Source: Pseudomonas kairouanensis
GTDB taxonomy: Bacteria; Pseudomonadota; Gammaproteobacteria; Pseudomonadales; Pseudomonadaceae
Length of the DNA stretch: 64,000 bases
Assembly (NCBI RefSeq): GCF_004682055.1
Contig: NZ_QUZU01000035.1
Location: forward strand, 1 to 64,000
Direction of reading: 5' to 3'
Below the pieces are notes generated by a model that worked only from the letters and a program-made list of their open reading frames with translations, made no database searches and was not told the origin of the DNA. Made by a program: the position numbers and the translations under genes. Below, in pieces: positions 1 through 8,527 of the stretch; position 1 is the first letter of the stretch; each line of letters begins with the position of its first letter.

Positions 1-1517
1 CCTGGACCAAACACGTTACCGATGAAGCCACCCTCGCTGGCCTGACCGACTCGGCCAAGGCCCAGATGGCCGCCGCTGCCCAATCCAAAGATCTGGATGG
101 CTGGCTGATCACCCTGGAATTTCCCAGCTACTACGCGGTGATGACCTACGCCCACGACCGCGCGCTGCGTGAAGAAGTCTACGCGGCCTACTGCACCCGC
201 GCGTCGGACCAAGGCCCGAACGCCGGTCAGAACGATAACGGCCCGGTGATGGAACAGATCCTCGATTTGCGTCAGGAGCTGGCCAAGCTGTTGGGTTATG
301 CCTCGTTCTCCGAATTGAGCCTGGCCACCAAGATGGCCGAGTCCAGCGACCAGGTGCTGAGCTTTCTGCGCGACCTGGCCAAGCGCAGCAAACCGTTTGC
401 CGCCCAGGACCTGCAACAGCTCAAGGCCTATGCCGCCGAACAAGGTTGCGCCGACCTGCAAAGCTGGGACAGCGGCTTCTACGGCGAAAAACTGCGTGAG
501 CAGCGCTACAGCGTGTCCCAGGAAGCCCTGCGCGCCTACTTCCCCATCGACAAGGTGCTGGGCGGCCTGTTCGCCATTGTGCAGCGCCTGTACGGCATCG
601 AAATCGCCGAGCAAAAGGGCTTCGATACCTGGCACCCGGATGTCCGCCTGTTTGAAATCAAGGAAAACGGCCAGCACGTCGGCCGCTTCTTCTTTGACCT
701 GTACGCCCGCGCCAACAAGCGTGGCGGCGCCTGGATGGACGGCGCCCGCGACCGTCGTCGCAAGGTCGACGGCGTATTGCAAAGCCCGGTGGCCAACCTG
801 GTGTGCAACTTCACCCCGGCCGACAGCGGCAAGCCTGCCCTGCTGACCCACGATGAAGTCACCACCCTGTTCCACGAATTCGGCCATGGCCTGCACCACC
901 TGCTGACCCGCGTTGACCACGCTGGCGTCTCCGGCATCAACGGCGTGGCCTGGGATGCGGTGGAGCTGCCGAGCCAGTTCATGGAGAACTGGTGCTGGGA
1001 GCCCGAAGGCCTGGCGCTGATTTCCGGCCATTACGAGACCGGCGAACCGCTGCCTCAGGACCTGCTGGAAAAAATGCTCGCGGCGAAGAACTTCCAGTCC
1101 GGCCTGATGATGGTGCGTCAGCTGGAGTTCTCGCTGTTTGACTTTGAACTGCACGCCACCCACGGCGATGGCCGCAGCGTGGCCCAGGTGCTCGAAGGCG
1201 TTCGCGATGAAGTCTCGGTGATGCGCCCGCCGGCCTACAACCGCTTCCCCAACAGCTTTGCGCACATCTTTGCCGGGGGTTACGCGGCGGGTTACTACAG
1301 CTACAAGTGGGCCGAAGTGTTGTCCGCCGATGCCTTCTCCAAGTTCGAAGAAGAAGGCGTGCTCAATGCCGAAACCGGCCGCGCCTTCCGCGAAGCCATC
1401 CTGGCCCGTGGCGGTTCCCAGGCACCGATGGTGCTGTTCGTCGACTTCCGCGGCCGTGCGCCGTCGATTGACGCCCTCTTGCGCCACAGCGGCCTGAGTG
1501 AGGAAGCGGCAGCATGA
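1..1517 (+). CDS. prlC: Oligopeptidase A (3' part)
   Basis: Cytoplasmic M3-family zinc metallopeptidase that degrades short peptides, including cleaved signal peptides. The gene enters the window already in frame (first full codon at base 3), so the N-terminal part of the protein is missing. The zinc site HEFGH lies at bases 873-887 (in the context LFHEFGHGLHH). The expected third ligand is the glutamate at 963-965 in VELPSQFMENW, a typical M3 arrangement. The C-terminal GGYAAGYYSYKWAEV segment is also typical of the family. The stop overlaps the next gene's ATG in an ATGA, so the two are translationally coupled. Identification is secure; prlC is preferred over dcp because of the YheV neighbour. 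Confidence 0.96.
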   Translation, partial: WTKHVTDEATLAGLTDSAKAQMAAAAQSKDLDGWLITLEFPSYYAVMTYAHDRALREEVYAAYCTRASDQGPNAGQNDNGPVMEQILDLRQELAKLLGYASFSELSLATKMAESSDQVLSFLRDLAKRSKPFAAQDLQQLKAYAAEQGCADLQSWDSGFYGEKLREQRYSVSQEALRAYFPIDKVLGGLFAIVQRLYGIEIAEQKGFDTWHPDVRLFEIKENGQHVGRFFFDLYARANKRGGAWMDGARDRRRKVDGVLQSPVANLVCNFTPADSGKPALLTHDEVTTLFHEFGHGLHHLLTRVDHAGVSGINGVAWDAVELPSQFMENWCWEPEGLALISGHYETGEPLPQDLLEKMLAAKNFQSGLMMVRQLEFSLFDFELHATHGDGRSVAQVLEGVRDEVSVMRPPAYNRFPNSFAHIFAGGYAAGYYSYKWAEVLSADAFSKFEEEGVLNAETGRAFREAILARGGSQAPMVLFVDFRGRAPSIDALLRHSGLSEEAAA

Positions 1518-1789
1518 GCGAAGGGCCTGTGATCACCAAAAAGCAATTTATCGCCGGGGCGGTCTGCCCGGCGTGCAGCGAGCCGGACAAGTTGAAGATG
1601 TGGACCGAGGACAGCGTGCCGCACCGTGAGTGTGTGGCGTGCGGGTATACCGACACATTGAATGACCAGGGTTTGTCGGTGCCCAAGGAATTGGGCACGC
1701 GGGTCAATACTTCGGCGCTCAAAGCCCCGGCCGATCCCAAGGTTCAGGCGGTGCAGTTCTTCCCAAACCCCAAGTTGAAAAAAGACTAA
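1514..1789 (+). CDS. yheV: YheV family putative zinc-ribbon protein
   Basis: Small 91-aa protein with two CxxC pairs (C18/C21 and C40/C43), the expected layout of a zinc ribbon. The C-terminus is basic and ends in KLKKD. The YheV family has no established biochemical role. Its start overlaps the prlC stop by four bases, and I recall the same prlC-yheV order in other Pseudomonas. A perfect inverted repeat with a T-run follows 17 bp after the stop and probably ends the transcript. Confidence 0.9.
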   Translation: MSEGPVITKKQFIAGAVCPACSEPDKLKMWTEDSVPHRECVACGYTDTLNDQGLSVPKELGTRVNTSALKAPADPKVQAVQFFPNPKLKKD

Positions 1790-1806
1790 AGCCAATACAC
1801 AAAACC

Positions 1807-1844
1807 AAATGTGGGAGGGGGCAAGCCCCCTCCCACATTTTTTT
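1807..1844 (+). terminator. REP-derived hairpin with T-run
   Basis: A perfect 16-bp inverted repeat (1807-1822 against 1825-1840) with a two-base loop, followed by seven Ts (1838-1844). The arm contains GTGGGAGGGGGC, the core of the REP family seen elsewhere in the window, but here the two arms are fused into one short hairpin. It probably serves as the terminator of prlC-yheV. Confidence 0.75.
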
Positions 1845-1977
1845 GCCCGTGTTTATTCGACTTAGGTCGCTGAAACGATTCCCTTCATCCTTAGCCTGCT
1901 ATCATTTGTTACTGTTGATTGCCAAGCCGCTCCCCAGAAGCGGCTGGCAAACCCGTGACCCCATGATGAGGTGCCCC

Positions 1978-2730
1978 ATGTCTGATCAAGATCAAGACAA
2001 CCCGCGGCGTGACTTTTTGCGCAAATCCTTGACCTTGATCCCCGTGGTCACGGTAGCCAGCACCGGCCTTGGCGGCTCAATGCTGATGGCCACACCCGAG
2101 CCGGCCCAGGCCGCTCCCACCCAGCCTGCGGCCAGTGACAAAGCCTACGAGCCCACGTATTTCACCGCCGAAGAATGGGCGTTTATCAACGCCGCCGTCG
2201 CCCAACTGATCCCCGCCGATGCCCAAGGGCCTGGCGCCTTGGAAGCCGGTGCACCGGAATACATCGATCGCCAGATGAACACCCCGTACGCCAGTGGCGC
2301 GTTGTGGTTCATGCAAGGCCCGTTCAATGCCGACGCGCCGCCGGAGATGGGTTGGCAGTCCAAGCTGGTGCCCAAGGAGATCTACCGCCTGGGCATCGCT
2401 GCCACGGATGCTTGGTCAAAAGCCTTCAATGGTAAAACTTTTGCTGCGCAAGACAGCGCTACCCGAGACGATATGTTGCGCAGATTGGAAGCTGGCGGCA
2501 GCGAAGTGACTGCGCATTTCGACGCGGTGCCGCCGAAGATTTTCTTCAACCTGTTGCTGCAAAACACCAAGGAAGGCTTCTTCTGCGACCCGATCCACGG
2601 GGGCAACAAGGGCATGGTTGGCTGGACCATGATCGGCTTCCCCGGCGCCCGCGCCGACTTTATGGACTGGGTTGAACGCAACGAGCAATACCCCTTCCCG
2701 GCCGTTTCCATTCGCGGCGAGAGGGCATAA
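1978..2730 (+). CDS. Gluconate 2-dehydrogenase subunit 3 family protein (Tat-exported)
   Basis: Small subunit of a three-component periplasmic/membrane sugar or sugar-acid dehydrogenase. The chosen ATG is preceded by GAGG; an in-frame ATG further upstream at 1843 would bury the signal peptide. Residues 10-16 read RRDFLRK, a twin-arginine motif followed by a hydrophobic stretch and AQA, so the folded complex is probably exported by Tat. In this family the small subunit carries the signal for the leaderless flavoprotein partner. It is followed two bases later by the GMC gene. The family is clear; the exact substrate (gluconate, 2-ketogluconate or another sugar) cannot be read from the sequence. 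Confidence 0.85.
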   Translation: MSDQDQDNPRRDFLRKSLTLIPVVTVASTGLGGSMLMATPEPAQAAPTQPAASDKAYEPTYFTAEEWAFINAAVAQLIPADAQGPGALEAGAPEYIDRQMNTPYASGALWFMQGPFNADAPPEMGWQSKLVPKEIYRLGIAATDAWSKAFNGKTFAAQDSATRDDMLRRLEAGGSEVTAHFDAVPPKIFFNLLLQNTKEGFFCDPIHGGNKGMVGWTMIGFPGARADFMDWVERNEQYPFPAVSIRGERA

Positions 2731-2732
2731 AC

Positions 2733-4517
2733 GTGGCGACCATCATGAAGAAAGTAGACGCGGTGATCGTAGGTTTCGGCTGGACCGGCGCGATCATGGC
2801 CAAGGAGCTGACGGAAGCGGGCTTGAACGTGGTAGCGCTGGAGCGTGGCCCGATGCAGGACACCTACCCGGACGGCAACTATCCCCAGGTCATCGACGAA
2901 TTGACCTACAGCGTGCGTAAAAAGCTCTTCCAGGACATTTCCAAAGAGACGGTAACCATTCGCCATAGCGTGAATGACGTTGCCCTGCCTAACCGTCAGT
3001 TGGGTGCGTTTTTACCGGGCAATGGTGTGGGCGGCGCGGGCCTGCACTGGTCCGGCGTACATTTTCGTGTCGACCCGATCGAGCTGCGCATGCGCAGCCA
3101 TTACGAAGAGCGCTACGGCAAGCACTTCATTCCCAAGGACATGACCATCCAGGACTTCGGCGTGAGCTATGAAGAACTGGAACCGTTTTTCGACTATGCC
3201 GAAAAAGTCTTCGGCACCTCGGGCCAGGCTTGGACCGTGAAAGGTCAACTGGTCGGAGAAGGCCGCGGCGGCAACCCTTATGCGCCGGACCGCTCCAACC
3301 CATTCCCATTGGAAGCACAGAAAAACACCGTTTCCGCACAGCTGTTTCAGAAGGCCGCTGCGGATGTTGGCTATAAGCCCTACAACCTGCCATCCGCCAA
3401 TACCTCGGGGCCCTACACCAACCCCTACGGCGCACAGATGGGCCCGTGCAACTTCTGCGGCTTTTGCAGTGGCTACGTTTGCTACATGTACTCCAAGGCT
3501 TCGCCGAATGTGAACATCCTGCCGGCGCTGCGCCAGGTGCCGAACTTTGAGTTGCGGCCCAATTCCCATGTGCTCAAGGTCAACCTCGACAGCACCAAGA
3601 GCAAGGCCACCGGTGTGACCTACGTCGATGCCCAAGGCCGTGAGATTGAGCAACCGGCGGACCTGGTGATCCTCGGCGCATTCCAGTTCCACAACGTGCG
3701 TTTGATGCTGCTGTCGGGCATCGGCAAGCCCTACGACCCGATCACCAATGAAGGCGTGGTGGGCAGGAACTTCGCCTACCAGAACATGGCCACCATCAAG
3801 GCGTTCTTCGACAAGGACACCCACACCAACAACTTCATCGGTGCGGGCGGCAACGGCGTGGCCATGGACGATTTCAACGCCGACAACTTCGACCACGGGC
3901 CCCACGGCTTTGTGGGCGGCTCGCCGATGTGGGTCAACCAGGCCGGCAGCCGACCGATTGCCGGTACGTCCAACCCACCGGGCACGCCGGCCTGGGGTAG
4001 CGCCTGGAAGCGCGCCACTGCCGATTACTATACCCACCAAGTGTCGATGGATGCCCATGGCGCCCATCAATCCTACCGGGGCAACTACCTCGATCTGGAC
4101 CCGGTGTACCGTGATGCCTACGGCCTGCCGCTGTTGCGGATGACGTTCGACTGGCAGGAAAACGACATCAAGATGAACCGCTTCATGGTCGAGAAAATGG
4201 GTAAGGTCGCCGAGGCGATGAACCCCAAGGCCATTGCCGTGCTCGGCAAAAAGGTCGGTGAGCACTTCAATACCGCGTCGTACCAGACCACCCACCTTAA
4301 CGGTGGCGCGATCATGGGGACCGACCCGAAAACCAGTGCCTTGAACCGTTACCTGCAGTGCTGGGATGTGCACAACGTGTTTGTTCCAGGCGCGTCCGCT
4401 TTCCCACAAGGCCTGGGCTACAACCCTACGGGCCTGGTGGCGGCGCTGACCTACTGGTCGGCCCGCGCGATCCGCGAGCAGTACCTGAAAAACCCCGGCC
4501 CACTGGTTCAGGCATAA
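2733..4517 (+). CDS. GMC-family FAD dehydrogenase, gluconate 2-dehydrogenase-like large subunit
   Basis: 594-aa flavoprotein. The FAD-binding GFGWTG is at residues 14-19, and the C-terminal GMC signature includes NGGAIMGTDP and NPTGLVAALTYWSARAI. It has no signal peptide of its own, consistent with export together with the Tat-bearing small subunit. A cysteine cluster C239-x2-C242-x2-C245-x4-C250 sits mid-protein; related FAD-dependent glucose and fructose dehydrogenases hold a 3Fe-4S cluster with a comparable group. The start is GTG at 2733; an ATG at 2745 is an alternative. Gluconate 2-dehydrogenase is the usual label, but the substrate is not proven. Confidence 0.87.
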   Translation: MATIMKKVDAVIVGFGWTGAIMAKELTEAGLNVVALERGPMQDTYPDGNYPQVIDELTYSVRKKLFQDISKETVTIRHSVNDVALPNRQLGAFLPGNGVGGAGLHWSGVHFRVDPIELRMRSHYEERYGKHFIPKDMTIQDFGVSYEELEPFFDYAEKVFGTSGQAWTVKGQLVGEGRGGNPYAPDRSNPFPLEAQKNTVSAQLFQKAAADVGYKPYNLPSANTSGPYTNPYGAQMGPCNFCGFCSGYVCYMYSKASPNVNILPALRQVPNFELRPNSHVLKVNLDSTKSKATGVTYVDAQGREIEQPADLVILGAFQFHNVRLMLLSGIGKPYDPITNEGVVGRNFAYQNMATIKAFFDKDTHTNNFIGAGGNGVAMDDFNADNFDHGPHGFVGGSPMWVNQAGSRPIAGTSNPPGTPAWGSAWKRATADYYTHQVSMDAHGAHQSYRGNYLDLDPVYRDAYGLPLLRMTFDWQENDIKMNRFMVEKMGKVAEAMNPKAIAVLGKKVGEHFNTASYQTTHLNGGAIMGTDPKTSALNRYLQCWDVHNVFVPGASAFPQGLGYNPTGLVAALTYWSARAIREQYLKNPGPLVQA

Positions 4518-4523
4518 GGAGCG

Positions 4524-5810
4524 ATGACCATGAAAGCATTTGTTATCGCCTCCCTGGCGTTGTTCAGCAGCTGCTCAGTCAGCGCCGCAGAAACCGACCT
4601 GATCAAGCAGGGTGAATACCTGGCGCGTGCCGGGGACTGCGTGGCTTGCCACACCGCCAAGGGCGGTAAACCCTTTGCCGGCGGGCTGCCGATGGAAACG
4701 CCGATTGGCGTGATCTATTCCACCAACATCACCCCGGACAAGACGGGCCTGGGCGACTACAGCTTCGAGGACTTCGACAAAGCCGTGCGCCATGGCGTCG
4801 CCAAAAACGGTAGTACGCTTTACCCAGCGATGCCCTACCCGTCTTACGCGCGGGTCAGTGAAAACGACATGCAGGCGCTGTACGCGTACTTCATGAAGGG
4901 CGTGGAGCCCGTTGCTCAGGAGAACAAGGATAGCGACATCCCGTGGCCCTTGAGCATGCGCTGGCCGTTGGCGGCGTGGCGTTGGATGTTTGCACCAGCG
5001 GTTGCGGACCATCAGCCTGTGGCCGATACCGACCCCGTGATCAGCCGTGGCGCCTACCTGGTGGAAGGCCTTGGCCACTGCGGCGCGTGTCATACGCCGC
5101 GGGCCCTGACCATGCAGGAAAAGGCCCTGAGTGCCACCGATGGCAATGCGTTTCTGTCCGGCAGTGCACCGTTGGAAGGCTGGATTGCAAAAAGCCTGCG
5201 CGGCGACCACAAGGACGGCCTGGGCAGTTGGAGCGAAGAGCAACTGGTGCAGTTCCTCAAGACCGGTCGCAGCGATCGCAGTGCGGTGTTTGGTGGCATG
5301 AGCGATGTGGTGGTGCACAGCATGCAATACATGTCGCAGGACGACCTGACCGCTATCGCGCGCTACCTCAAGAGCTTGCCGGCGGTGGACCCGAAGGACG
5401 CGCCGCATCAGTACGACAAAAAAGTGGCAGAAGCGTTATGGAAGGGCGATGACCGTCAGCGTGGTGCCTCGGTGTATATCGACAACTGCGCGGCTTGCCA
5501 CCGCACCGATGGCCATGGTTACACGCGGGTGTTCCCGGCGCTGGCGGGCAACCCGGTGGTGCAGACAGCAGACGCTACGTCGTTGATCAACATCGTGTTG
5601 AAGGGCGGCACCTTGCCGGCCACTCACACGGCGCCGTCCACCTTCACCATGCCGGCGTTTGCGTGGCGGCTGTCGGACCAGGAAGTGGCGGATGTGGTGA
5701 GTTTCATCCGTGGCAGTTGGGGGAACATGGGGGCTCCTGTGAATGCTGTCGAAGTGTCGAAGTTACGTGAAGACAGTTCGGTGCATAATGGAGACGTGAC
5801 AGGTAAGTAA
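4524..5810 (+). CDS. Tri-haem cytochrome c subunit of the dehydrogenase
   Basis: Membrane-anchored electron-accepting subunit of the preceding dehydrogenase. A signal peptide covers about residues 1-22. Three CxxCH haem c sites follow: CVACH (C39-H43), CGACH (C186-H190) and CAACH (C322-H326). The 428-aa length with three evenly spaced haem domains matches the gluconate/alcohol dehydrogenase cytochrome family, which passes electrons to ubiquinone. The RBS AAGGAG precedes the start at 4524; a second ATG lies at 4530. It is the last gene of the three-gene operon and is followed by a hairpin. Confidence 0.9.
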   Translation: MTMKAFVIASLALFSSCSVSAAETDLIKQGEYLARAGDCVACHTAKGGKPFAGGLPMETPIGVIYSTNITPDKTGLGDYSFEDFDKAVRHGVAKNGSTLYPAMPYPSYARVSENDMQALYAYFMKGVEPVAQENKDSDIPWPLSMRWPLAAWRWMFAPAVADHQPVADTDPVISRGAYLVEGLGHCGACHTPRALTMQEKALSATDGNAFLSGSAPLEGWIAKSLRGDHKDGLGSWSEEQLVQFLKTGRSDRSAVFGGMSDVVVHSMQYMSQDDLTAIARYLKSLPAVDPKDAPHQYDKKVAEALWKGDDRQRGASVYIDNCAACHRTDGHGYTRVFPALAGNPVVQTADATSLINIVLKGGTLPATHTAPSTFTMPAFAWRLSDQEVADVVSFIRGSWGNMGAPVNAVEVSKLREDSSVHNGDVTGK

Positions 5811-5817
5811 TAAAGTG

Positions 5818-5851
5818 ACCGGTCTATATCGACGTGTTGATATAGACCGGT
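5818..5851. terminator. Long inverted repeat after the dehydrogenase operon
   Basis: Perfect 13-bp stem ACCGGTCTATATC/GATATAGACCGGT (5818-5830 and 5839-5851) with an 8-base loop. It starts just after the cytochrome stop and lies between two convergent genes. There is no strong T-run on the plus side, so it may be a weak or bidirectional terminator. Confidence 0.6.
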
Positions 5852-5928
5852 TAAAAATAGCGGCGTGGCGTTTAATTCAGTAATTACTCTGCAGGAGTCA
5901 GTACTGCGAGCGCCGCTTTAGTCCGTAT

Positions 5929-6177
5929 TCAACGGCCGCACGTCTTGGCAAAAAGATTGGCCATGTTCAAAAAAAGCTGTTTGTCCTCTTCATCTTCGTC
6001 GCCATCATTGTCAAGGTCGGTAGGCGAAGACGTCGTGTCGTAGTTGCCATCTTTCTTTGAAGAAGATGCATACATGGCAAAGGAAAGTTCACCATTGCTA
6101 AAGCGCTCAAGTAATATTTCCGGGCTGTTATCTTTTTCAAAGTCTTCACACGAAAGACGCAGTTCATCCTGAGACAT
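5929..6177 (-). CDS. Small acidic hypothetical protein
   Basis: 82-aa acidic protein that I do not recognise. It has no signal peptide or membrane segment. Residues about 54-65 read DLDNDGDEDEED, resembling the calcium-binding loop of an EF-hand (alternating acidic residues and DG), though low-complexity acidity could give the same look. The C-terminus (QLFLNMANLFAKTCGR) could form an amphipathic helix. The gene and its upstream region are clearly more AT-rich than the neighbours, which hints at recent acquisition. The ribosome-binding site is weak (AGG near the start). It is convergent with the dehydrogenase operon and divergent from the radical SAM gene. Confidence 0.5.
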   Translation of the reverse strand: MSQDELRLSCEDFEKDNSPEILLERFSNGELSFAMYASSSKKDGNYDTTSSPTDLDNDGDEDEEDKQLFLNMANLFAKTCGR

Positions 6178-6392
6178 AATGTACCTATTTGTTTAACTTG
6201 AGTGGAGCGAGATCATAGCGGCCGTAGATTGGATGAATCCATTTTTCCTGTGTTAAGAATAATTTCTTAATTCTGATCGAATAATGGTTATATGTTTAAA
6301 CATTGTTGAGTTGTCGTGTTTTCTGCTTTCACAGGTGCTTGGCGCAATGCCAAGTGCCGAACGGTGCTGGTCGAACAAAGGCTTCTGGAATA

Positions 6393-6408
6393 CTGTATAT
6401 AAATACAG
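6393..6408 (+). promoter_or_regulatory. LexA (SOS) box
   Basis: CTGTATATAAATACAG is a perfect CTGT-N8-ACAG operator with an all-A/T centre, matching the gammaproteobacterial LexA consensus. It lies 16 bp upstream of the radical SAM start codon, where bound LexA would block transcription or the ribosome-loading region. Confidence 0.88.
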
Positions 6409-6424
6409 TCACAGGAGTTCGATC

Positions 6425-7483
6425 ATGACGTGTCCCCTGCCTCCCCGTGGGCGTGGTACCGCCACCAACCTGCATAACCGCTTTGCGCCCACTGTCAGCC
6501 TGGCCGAGGATGACGGCTGGTATCAGGAAGTGCCACCGACCCAGGGCACCGAGGTGCGGATCGAAACGGCCAAGAGCATCATCACCCGCAACAACTCGCC
6601 GGACCTGCCGTTCGACCGTTCAATCAATCCCTACCGTGGATGTGAGCATGGTTGTATCTACTGCTATGCACGGCCCAGCCATGCCTATTGGGACCTGTCG
6701 CCAGGGCTGGATTTCGAAACCAAGCTCATCGCCAAGACCAACGCCGCCGACGTGCTGGAGCAGCAATTGTCGAAGCCGGGCTACGTGTGTGCCCCGATCA
6801 ACCTGGGCTCCAATACCGACCCGTACCAACCCATAGAGCGTGAATACAGGATCACCCGGCAAACCCTGGAGGTGCTGCTGCGCTACCGGCACCCCGTGAC
6901 CATCATCACCAAGGGCTCGCTGATCTTGCGCGACCTCGACCTGCTCACGGAACTGGCCCGGCAACGGCTGGTGGCGGTGATGATCAGCCTCACCAGCCTG
7001 GACGACGAACTCAAGCGCATCCTGGAGCCACGCACGGCGGCGCCTAAGGCGCGGTTGCGGGCGATACGGGTGATGCGCGAGGCGGGTATCCCGGTGGGCG
7101 TGCTGTGCTCGCCGATGATTCCGATGATCAACGACAGCGAGTTGGAGAGCCTGCTTGCAGAGGCTCACGCAGCCGGTGCGCAAAGTGCCGCATACATGAT
7201 GCTGCGCCTGCCGTTGGAAGTGGCGCCTTTGTTCGAGGAGTGGCTGGGGGCCCATTACCCGCAGCGCGCGGCCCATGTGATGAGCCTGGTTCGTCAGGTG
7301 CGCGGCGGCGAGGTGTACGACAGTCGCTTTGGCGTGCGCATGCGGGGTGAGGGCCCCTTTGCCGATTTGCTCGCCCAGCGATTCAGCAAGGCGATCAAGC
7401 GCCTGGGGCTGAATCGGCGAGAAGGGTTCGATCTGGATTGCACCGCGTTTTGTCCGCCGGGCAGACAGATGGCATTGTTGTAG
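6425..7483 (+). CDS. PA0069-like radical SAM protein, SOS-controlled
   Basis: 352-aa radical SAM enzyme. The [4Fe-4S] ligands are C73-x3-C77-x2-C80 in the context GCEHGCIYCYA. The N-terminus PPRGRGTATNLHNRFAP and the C-terminal CTAFCPPGRQMALL are hallmarks I recall from the PA0069/Rv2578c family, which is distantly related to spore photoproduct lyase. The start at 6425 is supported by AGGAG ten bases upstream; upstream in-frame codons would run through the LexA box. I recall PA0069 being listed in the LexA regulon of P. aeruginosa, which fits the operator here. Its substrate is unknown; a DNA-damage role is an inference from regulation. Confidence 0.88.
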   Translation: MTCPLPPRGRGTATNLHNRFAPTVSLAEDDGWYQEVPPTQGTEVRIETAKSIITRNNSPDLPFDRSINPYRGCEHGCIYCYARPSHAYWDLSPGLDFETKLIAKTNAADVLEQQLSKPGYVCAPINLGSNTDPYQPIEREYRITRQTLEVLLRYRHPVTIITKGSLILRDLDLLTELARQRLVAVMISLTSLDDELKRILEPRTAAPKARLRAIRVMREAGIPVGVLCSPMIPMINDSELESLLAEAHAAGAQSAAYMMLRLPLEVAPLFEEWLGAHYPQRAAHVMSLVRQVRGGEVYDSRFGVRMRGEGPFADLLAQRFSKAIKRLGLNRREGFDLDCTAFCPPGRQMALL

Positions 7484-7710
7484 ACTTATCGGAAAGGCGC
7501 ACTGTTCTTGTAGGAATAGTCTCACTTTGATATCACTGAAACCCGCGTTCTAGAGCGGTCCATTCAGTTTGAGTTAAGTTTCGGTGGTTACCTTGCTCAG
7601 CGAGTGACTGACGAGTCGACAGCCCGATTGGTGGCGTTTTACAACTAATCCACTGGCCTGGCGTCGAACTGACCTGAACACTCCCCTGCATTAATTCAAG
7701 AGGATGAATC

Positions 7711-8442
7711 ATGAGTGATAAGGATAAACAGCCGTTGGCTGCGTCGGCTTCAGCCCCTCAGGTGGCGGAAACCGCCGATGCAGCGCTGCAGCATATCGTT
7801 GACGGTTTTTTGCATTTCCATCACGACGTCTTCCCTCAGCAGGAAGAACTCTTCAAGAAACTCGCCACGGCCCAGAGCCCGCGCGCGATGTTCATCACCT
7901 GTGCCGATTCGCGCATCGTGCCTGAGTTGATCACCCAAAGTTCCCCGGGCGACCTGTTCGTAACCCGTAATGTGGGCAATGTGGTACCGCCCTATGGCCA
8001 GATGAACGGTGGCGTTTCCACCGCGATTGAATACGCCGTGCTGGCCCTGGGCGTGCAGCACATCATCGTCTGCGGGCACTCTGATTGCGGCGCCATGCGC
8101 GCAGTGCTCAACCCTGACAGTCTGGAGAAGATGCCCACGGTCAAGGCCTGGCTGCGGCACGCCGAGGTCGCCAAGACCATGGTCCACGACAATTGCGACT
8201 GCGCCAATGAAGGCGAGAGCATGAAGGTGCTGACTGAAGAAAACGTCATCGCCCAACTGCAACATTTGCGCACCCATCCTTCGGTGGCTTCGCGCATGGC
8301 CAATGGTCATTTGTTTATCCACGGTTGGATCTACAACATCGAGACCAGCGAAATCCGCGCCTACGATGCGGATCGGTCCGAGTTCCGACCGTTAGGCGGC
8401 GAAGGCCCCATTCCCTCCGCGACGCCTAAAGCGCGCTTCTAA
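7711..8442 (+). CDS. Beta-class carbonic anhydrase
   Basis: Interconverts CO2 and bicarbonate. The zinc ligands are visible: C64 and D66 in CADSR, H123 and C126 in CGHSDCG. This is the standard beta-CA set, with R68 pairing D66. The 243-aa length is normal, with a longer N-terminal extension (about 25 residues) than E. coli Can. The RBS AAGAGGA lies eight bases before the ATG. The SulP transporter follows 85 bp downstream, a pairing that suggests bicarbonate uptake with intracellular equilibration. Confidence 0.93.
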   Translation: MSDKDKQPLAASASAPQVAETADAALQHIVDGFLHFHHDVFPQQEELFKKLATAQSPRAMFITCADSRIVPELITQSSPGDLFVTRNVGNVVPPYGQMNGGVSTAIEYAVLALGVQHIIVCGHSDCGAMRAVLNPDSLEKMPTVKAWLRHAEVAKTMVHDNCDCANEGESMKVLTEENVIAQLQHLRTHPSVASRMANGHLFIHGWIYNIETSEIRAYDADRSEFRPLGGEGPIPSATPKARF

Positions 8443-8527
8443 AACACTTCCCTGCCGGGTAAAGCGGTGGCTGCCATGGATGCAGCCAGGCTTTGCCGCG
8501 CCCGGCGAATGCCTCGGGAGAGTCATC

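Noticed and set aside
3012..4409. Long open frame antisense to the GMC dehydrogenase
   Set aside because: High GC content keeps antisense frames open. The plus-strand gene has clear FAD motifs and the antisense product has no recognisable family or RBS.
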